Both the position numbers and the translations under genes were made by a program. DNA of 64,000 nt, taken from Chloroflexota bacterium (GTDB lineage Bacteria > Chloroflexota > Anaerolineae > Anaerolineales > Anaerolineaceae). The notes under the pieces were generated by a model. That model was given only the letters and a program-made list of their open reading frames with translations. It ran no database searches and was not told the DNA's origin. Below are positions 34,289 through 44,889 of this stretch, piece by piece. The number at the start of each line of letters is the position of its first letter. Position 1 is the first letter of the stretch. The stretch lies in contig CP069394.1 in NCBI GenBank assembly GCA_016887485.1, forward strand, positions 124,001 through 188,000. Direction: 5' to 3'.

Positions 34289-35302
34289 ATGATACCTAAC
34301 GAGCCTCAAACACAATCTGAGAAGGTTAAACCTCCTCAGAGCCGGATTGGTAAAACATTTGCCGCTTTGCAGGCGTGGTTTGGCCGGAATAAGTGGGCCA
34401 GCACAGTTTTGACGGTGCTGCTGGTCATCATCCCGGTATATTTCCTGGGGCGCAGCCTGTGGGCAAACTGGCAGACCCTGACCACTGCGGAGATTGAGAT
34501 TGACTGGGGCCGGATGGTGCTTTCCCTGGCAATCCTGATGGTGGCTTTTGCCTTGTTCCCTTCCGGTACCTTGATCGGATTGCGGGGATTGGGTACACGA
34601 GTGACTTATGGGCAGGCGTATTATGGTTACCACGCCTCGCAATTGGGGAAATACATCCCTGGCCGGATCTGGATCATCCCAGGCAGGGTGGTTACGATGC
34701 GGCGGTTTGGCGTCGATGGGTTGAAAGCGGCTGCGAGCACATTGATAGATATGTATGTCTTGCTCGTGGCGGGGGTCGTCGTTTTTATCCCCACGCTTCT
34801 TAACTCGGCACAGGAGACCATGCGCCAGCTAGGCTGGGTGGGGTTGCTGGGCTGTATCCCGCTTCTGATCTCGATCATTTTCCCGAGTGTATTGAATAAA
34901 CTATTTTCCCTGGGTATGAAATGGATCGGTCGGGGTGAGGTGAGCTTTCATTTCGCCTGGTACCATTTTGCCCTGATGCTGGTCAATGACCTGCTGCTGT
35001 GGCTTATCGCCGGTTTCGGACTGTATCTGCTAGCGGATAGTTTTTCTCCACTGACCCTTGCCCAACTCCCGGCCGTGACCGGGGCGATGGGCTTCTCCTG
35101 GGTGCTGGGAACGGTTTCCTTCCTGACGCCGGCAGGATTGGGCGTGCGAGAAGGGGCAATGGGCGTGCTGCTGTCCGGTATTTTGCCGGTACCGCTGCCG
35201 GCACTGGTCGCCATCGTGGCGCGCTTTTGGTGGTCACTGGCGGATTTTGGTTCCATTGGCCTGGCTTTTTTGGCTTTTGGGCGGTGGGGGAAGAAAGAAT
35301 AA
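34289..35302 (+). CDS. Lysylphosphatidylglycerol synthase transmembrane-region (UPF0104) protein
   Basis: 337 residues from ATG 34289. About eight membrane helices; the segment YHASQLGKYIPGRIWIIPGR and the C-terminal TPAGLGVREGAMG followed by ARFWWSLAD are typical of the UPF0104/LPG_synthase_TM (flippase-like) family. No catalytic acyltransferase part is attached. Such proteins are associated with lipid or sugar-lipid translocation. The substrate here is unknown. Confidence 0.85.
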   Translation: MIPNEPQTQSEKVKPPQSRIGKTFAALQAWFGRNKWASTVLTVLLVIIPVYFLGRSLWANWQTLTTAEIEIDWGRMVLSLAILMVAFALFPSGTLIGLRGLGTRVTYGQAYYGYHASQLGKYIPGRIWIIPGRVVTMRRFGVDGLKAAASTLIDMYVLLVAGVVVFIPTLLNSAQETMRQLGWVGLLGCIPLLISIIFPSVLNKLFSLGMKWIGRGEVSFHFAWYHFALMLVNDLLLWLIAGFGLYLLADSFSPLTLAQLPAVTGAMGFSWVLGTVSFLTPAGLGVREGAMGVLLSGILPVPLPALVAIVARFWWSLADFGSIGLAFLAFGRWGKKE

Positions 35303-35424
35303 ATAAATATTCTCTGTTAATTAGGGGATATGAAAGTCCTTATTAAAAACGACCATCTAGTCTATTGTTTTTCTTTTGAAAATAATCGACCCCTTCCTGC
35401 CTGCTGCACTTTGTTTGCAGGCAT

Positions 35425-35448
35425 CCTTCCCCTGATTTCAGGGGAAGG
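35425..35448. repeat. CTTCCCC hairpin repeat, single copy
   Basis: CCTTCCCCTGATTTCAGGGGAAGG, an almost perfect hairpin, followed by ACTGAGGATGGGGT. Related to the double copy at 57353-57460. The remaining 280 nt between 35303 and 35582 hold no gene. Confidence 0.6.
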
Positions 35449-35569
35449 ACTGAGGATGGGGTAAATACTATGATTTAATAACATTTGTCATGTTCTTTTT
35501 TCTGAGTTACTTGCCCTTGATTGTTCCGGATTATTTCAGTTATGCGCAAGCTGCCCGGTGATGTTCGGG

Positions 35570-35575
35570 TATAAT
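35570..35575 (+). promoter_or_regulatory. Minus-10 box of ruvB (leaderless)
   Basis: TATAAT, 7 nt before ATG 35583; no proper ribosome site fits in the gap. Confidence 0.6.
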
Positions 35576-35582
35576 CGAGGCT

Positions 35583-36614
35583 ATGATGACAGAAACCAAG
35601 GATCGCTTCATCAACCGGGATGAACAGCCCGAAGATCACGAAGATCGTTCATTGCGCCCATCCTTTTTGGGTGAAATGATCGGTCAGCAGCAGGTTAAAG
35701 AGAACCTGCGCATCCTGATTGAAGCGGCCAAATTGCGCACTGAAGCGCTGGACCATGTGCTTTTCTACGGTCCTCCCGGCCTGGGCAAGACCACCCTGGC
35801 GCATATCCTGGCCAATGAAATGGATGTGGCGATCAAGGTGACCTCCGGCCCGGCGATTGAACGGGCGGGGGACCTGGCGGCGATCCTGACCAACCTGCAT
35901 GCCGGGGATATCCTCTTTATTGATGAGATCCACCGCCTGGGACGGGCAGTTGAAGAAGTGCTCTATCCAGCCATGGAGGATTTCTCGCTGGATATCGTGA
36001 TCGGCAAGGGCCCGGCGGCCCGTTCGATCCGCCTGAAGCTGCCGCATTTCACCGTGGTCGGGGCTACCACCCGGCTGGCATTGGTGACATCACCGCTGCG
36101 CGCCAGGTTTGGCGTGATCCACCGGCTGGATTTCTATGATCAGGATGCCCTGATTGAGATCGTTCAGCGCGGGGCTGGCCTGCTGGGTGTGACCTATGAC
36201 GACCAGGGACTGGTGGAGATTGCTTCCCGCTCCCGTGGGACACCCCGGGTGGCCCTGCGAATGCTGCGGCGGGTGCGCGATTACGCCCAGGTGCGTGCGG
36301 AAGGGCAGATCAATGGCGAAGTTGCCAAGGCGGCTCTTGACCTTTTGAATATCGACGGCCAGGGGCTGGATGACCTGGACCGCCGGGTTTTACTCTGCGT
36401 GATTGAAAAATATGACGGCGGCCCAGTTGGGCTGAATACGATTGCGGCCTCGGTCAGCGAGGAACCGGATACGATCATGGATGTGGTCGAACCCTATCTG
36501 CTGCAGCTTGGGTTCCTGGAACGGACCTCACAGGGCAGGATGGCCACCCGGATTGCCTATGACCATCTCGGGCTGGATTTTCGTGACGGAAAAGCTCAGC
36601 AGCCGCTATTTTAA
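35583..36614 (+). CDS. ruvB: Holliday junction ATP-dependent DNA helicase RuvB
   Basis: 343 residues. Walker [10 protein letters not shown] (about 63), Walker B FIDEIHRL, sensor 1 [10 protein letters not shown], arginine finger region [15 protein letters not shown] and the C-terminal winged helix ([19 protein letters not shown]) are all intact. Motor that drives branch migration with RuvA. No ruvA/ruvC nearby. queA begins 17 nt downstream (a common arrangement). Confidence 0.98.
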   Translation: MMTETKDRFINRDEQPEDHEDRSLRPSFLGEMIGQQQVKENLRILIEAAKLRTEALDHVLFYGPPGLGKTTLAHILANEMDVAIKVTSGPAIERAGDLAAILTNLHAGDILFIDEIHRLGRAVEEVLYPAMEDFSLDIVIGKGPAARSIRLKLPHFTVVGATTRLALVTSPLRARFGVIHRLDFYDQDALIEIVQRGAGLLGVTYDDQGLVEIASRSRGTPRVALRMLRRVRDYAQVRAEGQINGEVAKAALDLLNIDGQGLDDLDRRVLLCVIEKYDGGPVGLNTIAASVSEEPDTIMDVVEPYLLQLGFLERTSQGRMATRIAYDHLGLDFRDGKAQQPLF

Positions 36615-36631
36615 GGATGGACCACCCCTGA

Positions 36632-37654
36632 ATGAAAACAACTGACTTTTATTATGATCTGCCGCAAGAGCGGATTGCCCAGACACCTGTTTACCCGCGC
36701 CATAATTCCCGTCTGTTGGTTTTGGACCGTGAAATGGATACGCTTGAACATACCCACTTTTGGGATATTGAACGCTTTCTGAAGTCCGGTGACCTGCTGG
36801 TGATCAACGAGACTCGGGTGATCCCGGCTCGTATTTTTGCAAAAAAGCTGCCAGGTGGCGGCAAAGCAGAGATTCTGCTGCTGGAAAAGAAAGATGAGCG
36901 CACCTGGACGGCACTGGTCGGGGGGAAGGGGTTGAAGGAAGGCCGCAAACTGGCAATTGACCAGGGACCCGAAGTGGAAGTGTTGCAGGTTTTGGACGGC
37001 CCGAAACGCTTGATTCAGTTCAGCGAGCCGATTGAGCCTTATTTCAGTCAGGTGGGGCATGTACCGCTGCCACCGTATATTCATGAAGAGTTGAACGACC
37101 CTGAGCGCTATCAGACGGTCTATGCCCGAGAGCCTGGTTCAGCTGCTGCGCCGACCGCGGGGCTGCACTTCACCCCGGATTTGATGCAAAAACTGGAAGC
37201 GAAGGGCGTGCAGTTTGCCCGGGTGGATCTGCATGTCGGGCTGGATACCTTTGCCCCGGTGACGGAGGATGACCCCACAGAGCATAAGATCCATACCGAG
37301 TGGTGTGAGTTAACGCCTGAGACGGCGGAAACCATCAACGCAGCCAAGGCCAAGGGCGGGCGGATCATTGCCGTGGGCACGACCAGCGTACGTACCCTGG
37401 AAACGGCAGCCCGGGGAGCGAAAGCAGGCGATGTGGTTGCACCTTTCAGCGGGCCAACTAACCTTTTCATCCTGCCAGGCTTTGAATTCAGGGCTGTGGA
37501 TGCGATGGTGACCAATTTTCACCTGCCAAAATCCACTCTGCTGATGCTGGTCAGCGCCTTTGCGGGCAGGGAGCGCATGTTAAAGACTTATCAGATTGCC
37601 ATTGAGGAGGACTACCGCTTTTTCTCTTTTGGTGACGCGATGCTGATTGTTTAG
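36632..37654 (+). CDS. queA: S-adenosylmethionine:tRNA ribosyltransferase-isomerase QueA
   Basis: 340 residues. Hallmarks: YDLPQERIAQTPVYPRHNSRLL near the N-terminus in parts, RVIPARIFAKK, GSAAAPTAGLHFTPDLM, GTTSVRTLETA, TNLFILPGFEFRAVDAMVTN in parts, LPKSTLLMLVSAFAGRE. It transfers the ribosyl part of SAM to preQ1 in tRNA anticodons to form epoxyqueuosine. Follows ruvB in one transcript. Confidence 0.97.
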   Translation: MKTTDFYYDLPQERIAQTPVYPRHNSRLLVLDREMDTLEHTHFWDIERFLKSGDLLVINETRVIPARIFAKKLPGGGKAEILLLEKKDERTWTALVGGKGLKEGRKLAIDQGPEVEVLQVLDGPKRLIQFSEPIEPYFSQVGHVPLPPYIHEELNDPERYQTVYAREPGSAAAPTAGLHFTPDLMQKLEAKGVQFARVDLHVGLDTFAPVTEDDPTEHKIHTEWCELTPETAETINAAKAKGGRIIAVGTTSVRTLETAARGAKAGDVVAPFSGPTNLFILPGFEFRAVDAMVTNFHLPKSTLLMLVSAFAGRERMLKTYQIAIEEDYRFFSFGDAMLIV

Positions 37655-37719
37655 GCCAGTTACTTGGTCGCTACCTGGTAAAGGTCTAAATATTTTATAA
37701 ATTTCTTATAAAAATTAGT

Positions 37720-37747
37720 TTGGTTTTACCCCGTTAGATGCTATAAT
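37720..37747 (+). promoter_or_regulatory. Promoter of clpC
   Basis: TTGGTT (37720-37725), 16-nt spacer, TATAAT (37742-37747) with an extended-minus-10 TGC before it. No CtsR or CIRCE-type repeat is visible nearby. Confidence 0.65.
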
Positions 37748-37805
37748 TCATTTGTTCTAAAATATATAAAAAGACCCATTCTGCCTGACAAGGATTAAGA
37801 ATATT

Positions 37806-40271
37806 ATGATGCGATTTGATCGTTTCACAGAACGTGCCCAGGAAGCGGCACAGCGCGCGGCTGAAATTATTCAGCGCTATGGGCATAACCAAATTGATAC
37901 TGAACACATCCTCCTGGCGTTGATCGAACAGCCCCAGGGCGTTATTACTCAACTGCTTGAGATCCTCAAAGTGGACTCCGAAAACTTCAAAGAACGCCTG
38001 GATTACATCCTGCGCACCAGCCCAAAGGCCAATATCTTTGGCGGTGGGGCAGGTCAGGTATTCATCACCCCTCGGGTGAAGCGGATCATTGACCAGGCGA
38101 ATGAAGAAGCCAACCGGCTGAAGGACGAATATATCTCCACAGAGCACATCTTTCTGGCGATTCTCGGTGAGCGTAACACACCGGCAGCCCGGCTGCTGGA
38201 GGACCTGGGAATCACCCGCCAGCGTGTCCTGGATGCAGTTGACGAATTACGCGGTGGCCAGAAAGTGAATGACCCTAAAGCCGAATCCCGGTACCGCACA
38301 CTGGAAAAATACTCCCGTGACCTGACGACCATGGCCCGCGAAGGGAAGCTGGACCCCGTGATTGGGCGCGATACCGAAATCCTGCGCTTGATCCAGATCC
38401 TCTCCCGCCGCACAAAGAACAACCCGGTGCTGATTGGTGAAGCCGGGGTAGGCAAGACTGCCATTGTGGAAGGACTGAGCCAAAAGGTTGCTAGCAACGA
38501 TGTCCCCGAGATCCTGATGGGCAAGAAAGTTGTCTCTCTGGATTTGGGCGCAATGATTGCCGGTTCCCGGTTCCGGGGTGAATTTGAAGAACGGCTCAAG
38601 GCTGCTATTGAAGAAATTCAACGGTCAGAAGGGGAGATCATCCTCTTCATTGATGAGTTGCATACCGTGGTTGGCGCTGGCGCAGCGCAAGGCGCAATGG
38701 ATGCCTCCAACATGCTCAAGCCTGCCCTTTCACGGGGTGAGCTGCAGTGTATTGGGGCGACCACGCTGGATGAATATCACAAACATATAGAAAAAGATGC
38801 AGCCCTTGAGCGGCGTTTTGCACCGGTCTATGTCGAAGAACCGAGTGTGGAAGACACGATTGAGATGCTGCGCGGCCTGCGGGACCGCTATGAAGCGCAC
38901 CATAAGGTGACCTTCTCCAATGAAGCCCTGGTGGAAGCAGCCAAGCTCTCCGCCCGTTATGTGACGGACCGGCGTTTGCCTGATAAGGCAATTGACCTCA
39001 TGGATGAGGCCGCGGCGAAATTGCGTGTGGCGCTTTATTCTCTGCCGGATGACCTGAAGGAAATGAAAACCGAGATTGATCGGCTCCTGAAGGAAGAGGA
39101 ACAGGCTGGCGTGGAGCGCAACTATGAACGCGCCGCCCAGATGAAATCAGACCGGCTGCGAGCCGAAGAAGAATTTAATACCCACCGGGATATTTGGGAA
39201 CAGGAACACAAACTGGATGAAATTGTGGATGTCAATGACATCGCCGAAGTGATCAACCAGTGGACAGGTATCCCTGTTTCGCAGATGATGGAAGATGAAA
39301 AGGATAAACTCCTGCAAATGGAAGACCGGCTGCATGAGCGGCTGATTGGGCAGGATGAAGCCATTGTGGCGATCTCTGACGCTATTCGCCGGGCCCGCAG
39401 CGGTCTGAAAGACCCCCGCCGGCCGATTGGTTCCTTTGTGTTTATCGGTCCTTCTGGTGTGGGCAAGACGGAACTGGCAAAAGCGCTGGCTGAATTCATG
39501 TTCGATGATGAAGAAGCGCTGGTGCGGATTGACATGAGTGAATATCGGGAACAGCATACAGTTTCCCGTTTGTTTGGCGCCCCTCCTGGTTATGTTGGCT
39601 ATGAAGAAGGCGGTCAACTGACCGAAGCTGTCCGGCGCCGGCCTTACCGGGTGATCCTCTTTGATGAGGTCGAAAAAGCACATCCCGAAGTCTGGAATGC
39701 TCTGCTGCAGATCCTTGATGACGGCCGTTTGACCGATGGTCAGGGGCGGGTGGTGGATTTCCGCAATACCGTCCTGATCATGACCAGTAACCTCGGCACG
39801 GAATATGTGAACAAGAGCGGCACCCTCGGTTTCCTCGGTTCGATGGAAAATGGCGACCAGGGCAATCGTGAAAAGATCGAAAAAGCGCTCAAAGGCACCT
39901 TCCGCCCAGAGTTTCTCAACCGGATTGATGAGATTATTGTGTTCTCCTCACTTTCCATTGAGCATATGGAGCAAATTGTTGAATTGCAGATGAGTGATAT
40001 CCGGGAAAGACTAGCGGAGCACGGCTTGGGTGTAGAATTGACCAGTGCCGCCAAGGAATGGTTGGCGAATGAAGGTTTTGACTCAGCCTTTGGCGCTCGG
40101 CCACTCAAACGAGCTTTGCAGAAGCATGTCGAGAGCCCGCTTTCCGTCAGCCTGCTTTCCGGCGACTTCAAAACAGGCGATACCGTTCTGGTGGATGTTG
40201 CCGATGATAAGGTCATCTTCACTAAGAAGGAAGGGATCAAGATTGAAAAGTTGGATGAGGCGGAAATCTGA
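37806..40271 (+). CDS. clpC: ATP-dependent Clp protease ATP-binding subunit ClpC
   Basis: 821 residues. N-terminal Clp repeats (about 1-145), AAA1 with GEAGVGKTA (about 218) and [13 protein letters not shown], a UVR segment in the middle (about 420-455), AAA2 with GPSGVGKTE (about 552), [11 protein letters not shown] and the D2-small domain with FGARPLKRA. No ClpP-loop call is made; the middle UVR marks the ClpC branch. It unfolds proteins for ClpP. Start ATG 37806 (ATG 37809 equally possible). Not followed by mcsA/mcsB. Confidence 0.96.
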   Translation: MMRFDRFTERAQEAAQRAAEIIQRYGHNQIDTEHILLALIEQPQGVITQLLEILKVDSENFKERLDYILRTSPKANIFGGGAGQVFITPRVKRIIDQANEEANRLKDEYISTEHIFLAILGERNTPAARLLEDLGITRQRVLDAVDELRGGQKVNDPKAESRYRTLEKYSRDLTTMAREGKLDPVIGRDTEILRLIQILSRRTKNNPVLIGEAGVGKTAIVEGLSQKVASNDVPEILMGKKVVSLDLGAMIAGSRFRGEFEERLKAAIEEIQRSEGEIILFIDELHTVVGAGAAQGAMDASNMLKPALSRGELQCIGATTLDEYHKHIEKDAALERRFAPVYVEEPSVEDTIEMLRGLRDRYEAHHKVTFSNEALVEAAKLSARYVTDRRLPDKAIDLMDEAAAKLRVALYSLPDDLKEMKTEIDRLLKEEEQAGVERNYERAAQMKSDRLRAEEEFNTHRDIWEQEHKLDEIVDVNDIAEVINQWTGIPVSQMMEDEKDKLLQMEDRLHERLIGQDEAIVAISDAIRRARSGLKDPRRPIGSFVFIGPSGVGKTELAKALAEFMFDDEEALVRIDMSEYREQHTVSRLFGAPPGYVGYEEGGQLTEAVRRRPYRVILFDEVEKAHPEVWNALLQILDDGRLTDGQGRVVDFRNTVLIMTSNLGTEYVNKSGTLGFLGSMENGDQGNREKIEKALKGTFRPEFLNRIDEIIVFSSLSIEHMEQIVELQMSDIRERLAEHGLGVELTSAAKEWLANEGFDSAFGARPLKRALQKHVESPLSVSLLSGDFKTGDTVLVDVADDKVIFTKKEGIKIEKLDEAEI

Positions 40272-40290
40272 GAACTAACGTAAAGAATTA

Positions 40291-40324
40291 AAAGAGCTGT
40301 CAAACTATTGACAGCTCTTTTTTG
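40291..40324 (+). terminator. Rho-independent terminator of clpC
   Basis: 13-bp stem AAAGAGCTGTCAA/TTGACAGCTCTTT with loop ACTA, then TTTT. Confidence 0.95.
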
Positions 40325-40388
40325 ATTTTACTTTTTACCAAAAGTCGGCTGAAGATCTAGGTGAATCGGGAATATGGATATGATTATT

Positions 40389-43300
40389 TCATTCTTTTTT
40401 GATCACGATCAGCGTCACATCGTCCAGGCGGGGTGTTGAGCCCGTGAATGCCTGAACGGATATCAGAAGGCTGTTGAGGAGTTCCTGGGCTGTGTCTGCT
40501 TTACAGGTGTAAAGCGTATCCTTCAACCGTTGAAGGCCATAGAATTTCCCTTCATGGTTCTGAGATTCCGTAATGCCGTCCGTATAGAAGATCAAATATT
40601 CCCCGGATTGAAGTGTGATCGTGTTCGTTTCCCAGGTATTGTCTTTAAAGATCCCAACCAAGGTGCCTGTTTTATCCAAAGTTATGCAGCTCTTGTCATT
40701 TCCTTCGCTTCGTAATACGCAGGGGGGATTATGTCCTGCGTTGACATAAGTGAAGGTGCCATTCTGGGGGTTGAGGATGCCATACACCACTGTTAGAAAA
40801 ATCCCATTTTGGGTATCGGTGAGGATGCGGCGGTTCACTTGGTGGATGACATCTTCCGGATCACGGGCTTCTTCACCGGCATAGGTGCGGATCAGTGTCC
40901 GGCTCATTGCCATATATAATGCAGCCCCAGCGCCCTTATCGCCAACGTCAGCGATGACCACGCCCAGCTTGCCACCTTCCAACTCAATGAAGTCATAAAA
41001 GTCCCCCGACGTCTCATGGGCGGGTAGCAGCACACCAGCCACTTGATAACCTGCTATGGTGGGGGAATGAGTCGGGATAAAAGTGTTTTGCACTCTTCCT
41101 GCTTCTGCAAGTTCCTGAGTGATCTTGCGATGGGCGATAGCCTGGGCTTTGGAGATGCACTTAAGCTGTCGTAGTTTCTCAATGATTACATCTTGATAGT
41201 AACTCACATCCATATCTTTGAATTCTGAGAGGACTTCCCGGAAGATGTTTTGTGCCTGGTCAATATCCTCTGGTTCATTGCGTTTCAGGAGGATAATGCC
41301 GATTTCCAGCATTACCCTTGCGTGCCACCAACGGCCTTCCATTTCTTCCAACCACTGCGCTGCAGCAGAAAGGTGTTCAAGCGCATGGTTCTCCTGACCA
41401 TGAGCTAATGCCAACCGAGCTTGGGCTAGGGTGATCCAAATTCTATCCTGTTTATTTGGATGGTTCTGATAGATGTTATCCGCTTTTGCCACTGCCGCTT
41501 CGGCCAGATCCAGGTTGCCCTTGAGCGTATAGATCACGCCAATCAGGCATTGGGTGGCAAGTTCTGATTGAGCATGAACTTTTTGGGGTGTTTTTATGAC
41601 GTCTGCGAGCATATCTAGGACAATGTCCAATTCTGAAGAATTGGTATTGTCAGATTCCAGAAGGTGGGATTCAAGGATGATCTCAGCCATGCAGTGATTG
41701 GCCAGAAGGTTTTGTTTGTAATCATGGGTTTGCCGGCTTCGTTCAATCAACTCAGTGAATGTATTGATCGCACTCCTGAAATCCCCTTTGTAGCGTTGTA
41801 AACACCCTTTCAGATAGAGATTATTGAGTGTAGTCTCGCCCAAATAAGATTCTGATTTCAGCAAATCTCTGTCAATAACTTCAAGGCGTTGTTCAACGTC
41901 TTTGAAATCTGCCAGCCAGAGTGAGGCATAGATAATTGATTGGTTTAAAGATAATTCATCTGATATGCCACCGGCTTTCACACCCAACTGGAGGACGCGC
42001 TTTCGGTAATCTCGGGCCAAACTAGTTTTGCCAAGGTCATCTACCACGAATGCAAGGTTGATATACGCTCTGGAGGCGGGGCCGAAAAGGTTATGCGCTT
42101 CACTGACTTTTACTGCCATTTCAAGAGATTCAATGGCTTGTTCAGGCTTGAGATTGGGGAGGACGCCTATGGTTGCGAGGGCTTCAGCTTGAACGTCATA
42201 GGCATTCAACCGTTTGGCCATTTCAAGCGCTTGCTCACAATACGTCTGGGCTTTCTCCGGTTGATCATTGAAGAAATAGGCCCGTCCGGTTTCGTGGATG
42301 AGGTAGGCGATATCGGCGCTTTCGGTTTTATCTCTGACAGCTTCAAGGCCTTCCAGGCATATCTCAAGTCCGTGCTTACGGTCATATCCCCACCAGGCGG
42401 ACCGGGCTGACCACGCATAGACCCTTGCCAGCTGGTCAAAGTCCTGAAATTCCTGATGAAAATCGATTGCCTTCCGCCAGGCCTGGACGGCCGGACGATG
42501 CCTGCCTTGTTGGGCAAGAGCCTCTCCCAAATCTGTATATAGATGGGCTAAAGTGGCATGATCTTTAGTGATCTGGATCGCTTGGCTGAAATAATATTCA
42601 GCTTCTGCATTAGCAAATGAGTCTCGTGAGACATGACCTGCTTTATCAAGATAGTGGATGGCCTTTTCAGTGTGCTTGCCTTTCGAGAAGTGGTAGGCGA
42701 GCTGCGATGCAAGCCGCTCGAGCTGATCAGGGTAGAGGTCTTCAAGAGCCGTACCTACGGCGAGATGAAGCTTATTGCGATCCTCCTCGATGATGGAATG
42801 ATAGGCTGCGTCATGGAGAAGGATATGTTGAAAAGTGTAAATCAGTTCAGGATGGACCTGGCTCACCTGGATCATCCCAATGGATTCCAAAACGTTGAGT
42901 TGTTCCATGAGGGCAATATTGGGAGACTGCGTCAGGAGGACTCGTTCAATCACCTTCTCCGGAAAAGTTCGCCCGATCACGCTGGCAACCCGCATTGTAT
43001 CTCTGGCTTCTGCAGGGAGGCGATCAATCCGGGCAGTTAGCAGACCTTGCAGGCTGTCCGGGATTCGTTCGGTATTAACTTCCGATGCGACCTGCCAATG
43101 ATCATTCTTCTGGACCAACATGCCTTCATTGGTCAGCATCCGCAGCAACTCTTCAATAAAAAATGGGTTGCCTTCAGATTTTTTCAGGATTAAATCTCGA
43201 ACTTCATCCGGGAGTTTTTGGAGGTCAATCAGTTCGTTGACCAGTTCCTCGCTCTCATTTTCATCAAGGTTTTGCAGTGTGATCTCGTTCAGCCTTGGGC

Positions 43301-44735
43301 CGATTTGTTCCCGAGCAGCATTGATCAGGGCCCAACCATCCGAATCCCGATAAAGACGGGTGACCAAGCAGATCAGGATGGGAGCTGTTGTGGTGATGGG
43401 CAAAAAGTCCATCAGGATCTCTATTGAAGATTTGTCAGCCCAATGGAGGTCCTCCAGAACGATCACAAGGGGTTGCTCCATAGCCAGGGCCTTAAAGAAT
43501 GATTGCAGGGCATTTAGATATTTTCCCTGCAATTCACTTGCTTTCAGTTGGTGGATATAGGTTTCTTTTTCTTCGGTCAACTGGACATCCAGAAGGTGGG
43601 CCAGATAGGTAATGATATTTTCGGGGTTTCCGCCCAACAAATTATTGGCTTTATTTGTAATTTTGGAGAGGATCTCTTCGGACGAATCTTCTCTGTCTAT
43701 CTCAAGAGCTGACCGCAGTAAGGACTTTAATAAGTGATAGGCCAGTTCTTTACCGAAGGACTGACCATGGGCTTCGATCCAGTGCAGCCTTGTGGGCTGG
43801 TGCAAGGTCCTTAACTGCTGTTTCCATTCCATTACTAAACGAGATTTTCCAATACCGGGATCTCCAAGGATCATACTCAGCCGCCCCAAACCAGCGAGAA
43901 CTGTTTCAGAAAGCTCAAGGAGGATCTCCAGTTCACTTTTACGGCCAATAAGCGGGGTGCTGCTGTTGATCGGGGTTCTCAAAAAGGATGCACCGGGTCG
44001 GTTGATCTGGTCAACTTGCCAAAGGTGATGCTCCTCATCAACTTTGGAGCAATAGGGATCAGATAATTCCGTGCATTGAACAAAGGGTTTGACGAACCGG
44101 AAGGTGTCTTCAAAGAGGATGATCGCATTGCTGGGAATCACCATCCGGGTGGCACGGTCCATACATTCGAGGGTTTCATTTACGGATTGGAAATCGAACC
44201 TTAGGTTGGATTTTAACTCGCCAATCAGAATTGGGCCGGTATTTAGGACAATGTGAAGATCAAAAGGGACGCCGAATTTCTCTTTGATGGTCTGGCTATA
44301 CTTTCCAATTTCCAAGAGGATTGTGCCTGCTGCGTGAATGGCCCGTTGAGGGTCGTCCTCATGGGTCACTGGTGCGCCAAAGAACGCCAGAACCGTGTTT
44401 TTCCATAGTTTTGCGATGGACCCTTCAAACTCAAAAACGATTCCAGCAATTCGGTCCAGAACGGCGTTCAATATTGAACTTTGGTCTTCTTCCGGAATTT
44501 TTTCTGAGAAGTCACCCGCATTTGCAATGGTCAGCATCATGGCTGTAACATTGCGCTGCTCCTTGGAAAGGTACGGCACAGAGCGGACCTTCTGGACGAA
44601 TCTTTTGGGTGCTGTGGCGGCGAGCCTGGAAAAATAAAGTTGTTCGAGAGTGGGGTTATTGGAAATGGGATAACCACAGAAACCACAAACCCGGGTTTTT
44701 GGATTGATTTCAGCCTGGCAGGAGGTGCAATTCAT
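40389..44735 (-). CDS. Pseudo-cyclase / ATPase / TPR / SpoIIE phosphatase fusion protein
   Basis: 1448 residues. Zinc ribbon (C3, C6, C17, C20); class III nucleotide-cyclase fold (about 60-245); AAA/STAND ATPase (about 265-620; Walker A GDPGIGKSR near 291, Walker B LVIVLEDLHWAD); TPR-like helical region (about 640-1190); SpoIIE PP2C phosphatase (about 1220-1445). The cyclase metal aspartates are lost: FADI is MLTI (LTIANAG) and GDAV is KNTV, so it should be inactive. The phosphatase acidic residues are kept (SGDFYD, IADVGDKG, YTDGITES, LDDVTL). Divergent from the CNB-PH gene. Confidence 0.9.
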   Translation of the reverse strand: MNCTSCQAEINPKTRVCGFCGYPISNNPTLEQLYFSRLAATAPKRFVQKVRSVPYLSKEQRNVTAMMLTIANAGDFSEKIPEEDQSSILNAVLDRIAGIVFEFEGSIAKLWKNTVLAFFGAPVTHEDDPQRAIHAAGTILLEIGKYSQTIKEKFGVPFDLHIVLNTGPILIGELKSNLRFDFQSVNETLECMDRATRMVIPSNAIILFEDTFRFVKPFVQCTELSDPYCSKVDEEHHLWQVDQINRPGASFLRTPINSSTPLIGRKSELEILLELSETVLAGLGRLSMILGDPGIGKSRLVMEWKQQLRTLHQPTRLHWIEAHGQSFGKELAYHLLKSLLRSALEIDREDSSEEILSKITNKANNLLGGNPENIITYLAHLLDVQLTEEKETYIHQLKASELQGKYLNALQSFFKALAMEQPLVIVLEDLHWADKSSIEILMDFLPITTTAPILICLVTRLYRDSDGWALINAAREQIGPRLNEITLQNLDENESEELVNELIDLQKLPDEVRDLILKKSEGNPFFIEELLRMLTNEGMLVQKNDHWQVASEVNTERIPDSLQGLLTARIDRLPAEARDTMRVASVIGRTFPEKVIERVLLTQSPNIALMEQLNVLESIGMIQVSQVHPELIYTFQHILLHDAAYHSIIEEDRNKLHLAVGTALEDLYPDQLERLASQLAYHFSKGKHTEKAIHYLDKAGHVSRDSFANAEAEYYFSQAIQITKDHATLAHLYTDLGEALAQQGRHRPAVQAWRKAIDFHQEFQDFDQLARVYAWSARSAWWGYDRKHGLEICLEGLEAVRDKTESADIAYLIHETGRAYFFNDQPEKAQTYCEQALEMAKRLNAYDVQAEALATIGVLPNLKPEQAIESLEMAVKVSEAHNLFGPASRAYINLAFVVDDLGKTSLARDYRKRVLQLGVKAGGISDELSLNQSIIYASLWLADFKDVEQRLEVIDRDLLKSESYLGETTLNNLYLKGCLQRYKGDFRSAINTFTELIERSRQTHDYKQNLLANHCMAEIILESHLLESDNTNSSELDIVLDMLADVIKTPQKVHAQSELATQCLIGVIYTLKGNLDLAEAAVAKADNIYQNHPNKQDRIWITLAQARLALAHGQENHALEHLSAAAQWLEEMEGRWWHARVMLEIGIILLKRNEPEDIDQAQNIFREVLSEFKDMDVSYYQDVIIEKLRQLKCISKAQAIAHRKITQELAEAGRVQNTFIPTHSPTIAGYQVAGVLLPAHETSGDFYDFIELEGGKLGVVIADVGDKGAGAALYMAMSRTLIRTYAGEEARDPEDVIHQVNRRILTDTQNGIFLTVVYGILNPQNGTFTYVNAGHNPPCVLRSEGNDKSCITLDKTGTLVGIFKDNTWETNTITLQSGEYLIFYTDGITESQNHEGKFYGLQRLKDTLYTCKADTAQELLNSLLISVQAFTGSTPRLDDVTLIVIKKE

Positions 44736-44854
44736 TGATAGTGACCCTTATGCTTCCTAATACGACCATTTGTGTCATATTCATTTGATTATATCATTAT
44801 TGCTATTCAACAATCAATACAATCAGTCAGGGTTTATTGTTTTGATTTCAAACG

Positions 44855-44883
44855 TTGGATTAACCCATAATTTGTTTTATACT
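44855..44883 (+). promoter_or_regulatory. Promoter of the CNB-PH gene (leaderless)
   Basis: TTGGAT (44855-44860), 17-nt spacer, TATACT (44878-44883), then six bases and ATG 44890. Transcription should start at the ATG itself. Confidence 0.75.
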
Positions 44884-44889
44884 AAAGTC

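Noticed and set aside
40389-44735. Active adenylate cyclase
   Set aside because: Both metal-binding aspartates of the cyclase domain are missing.
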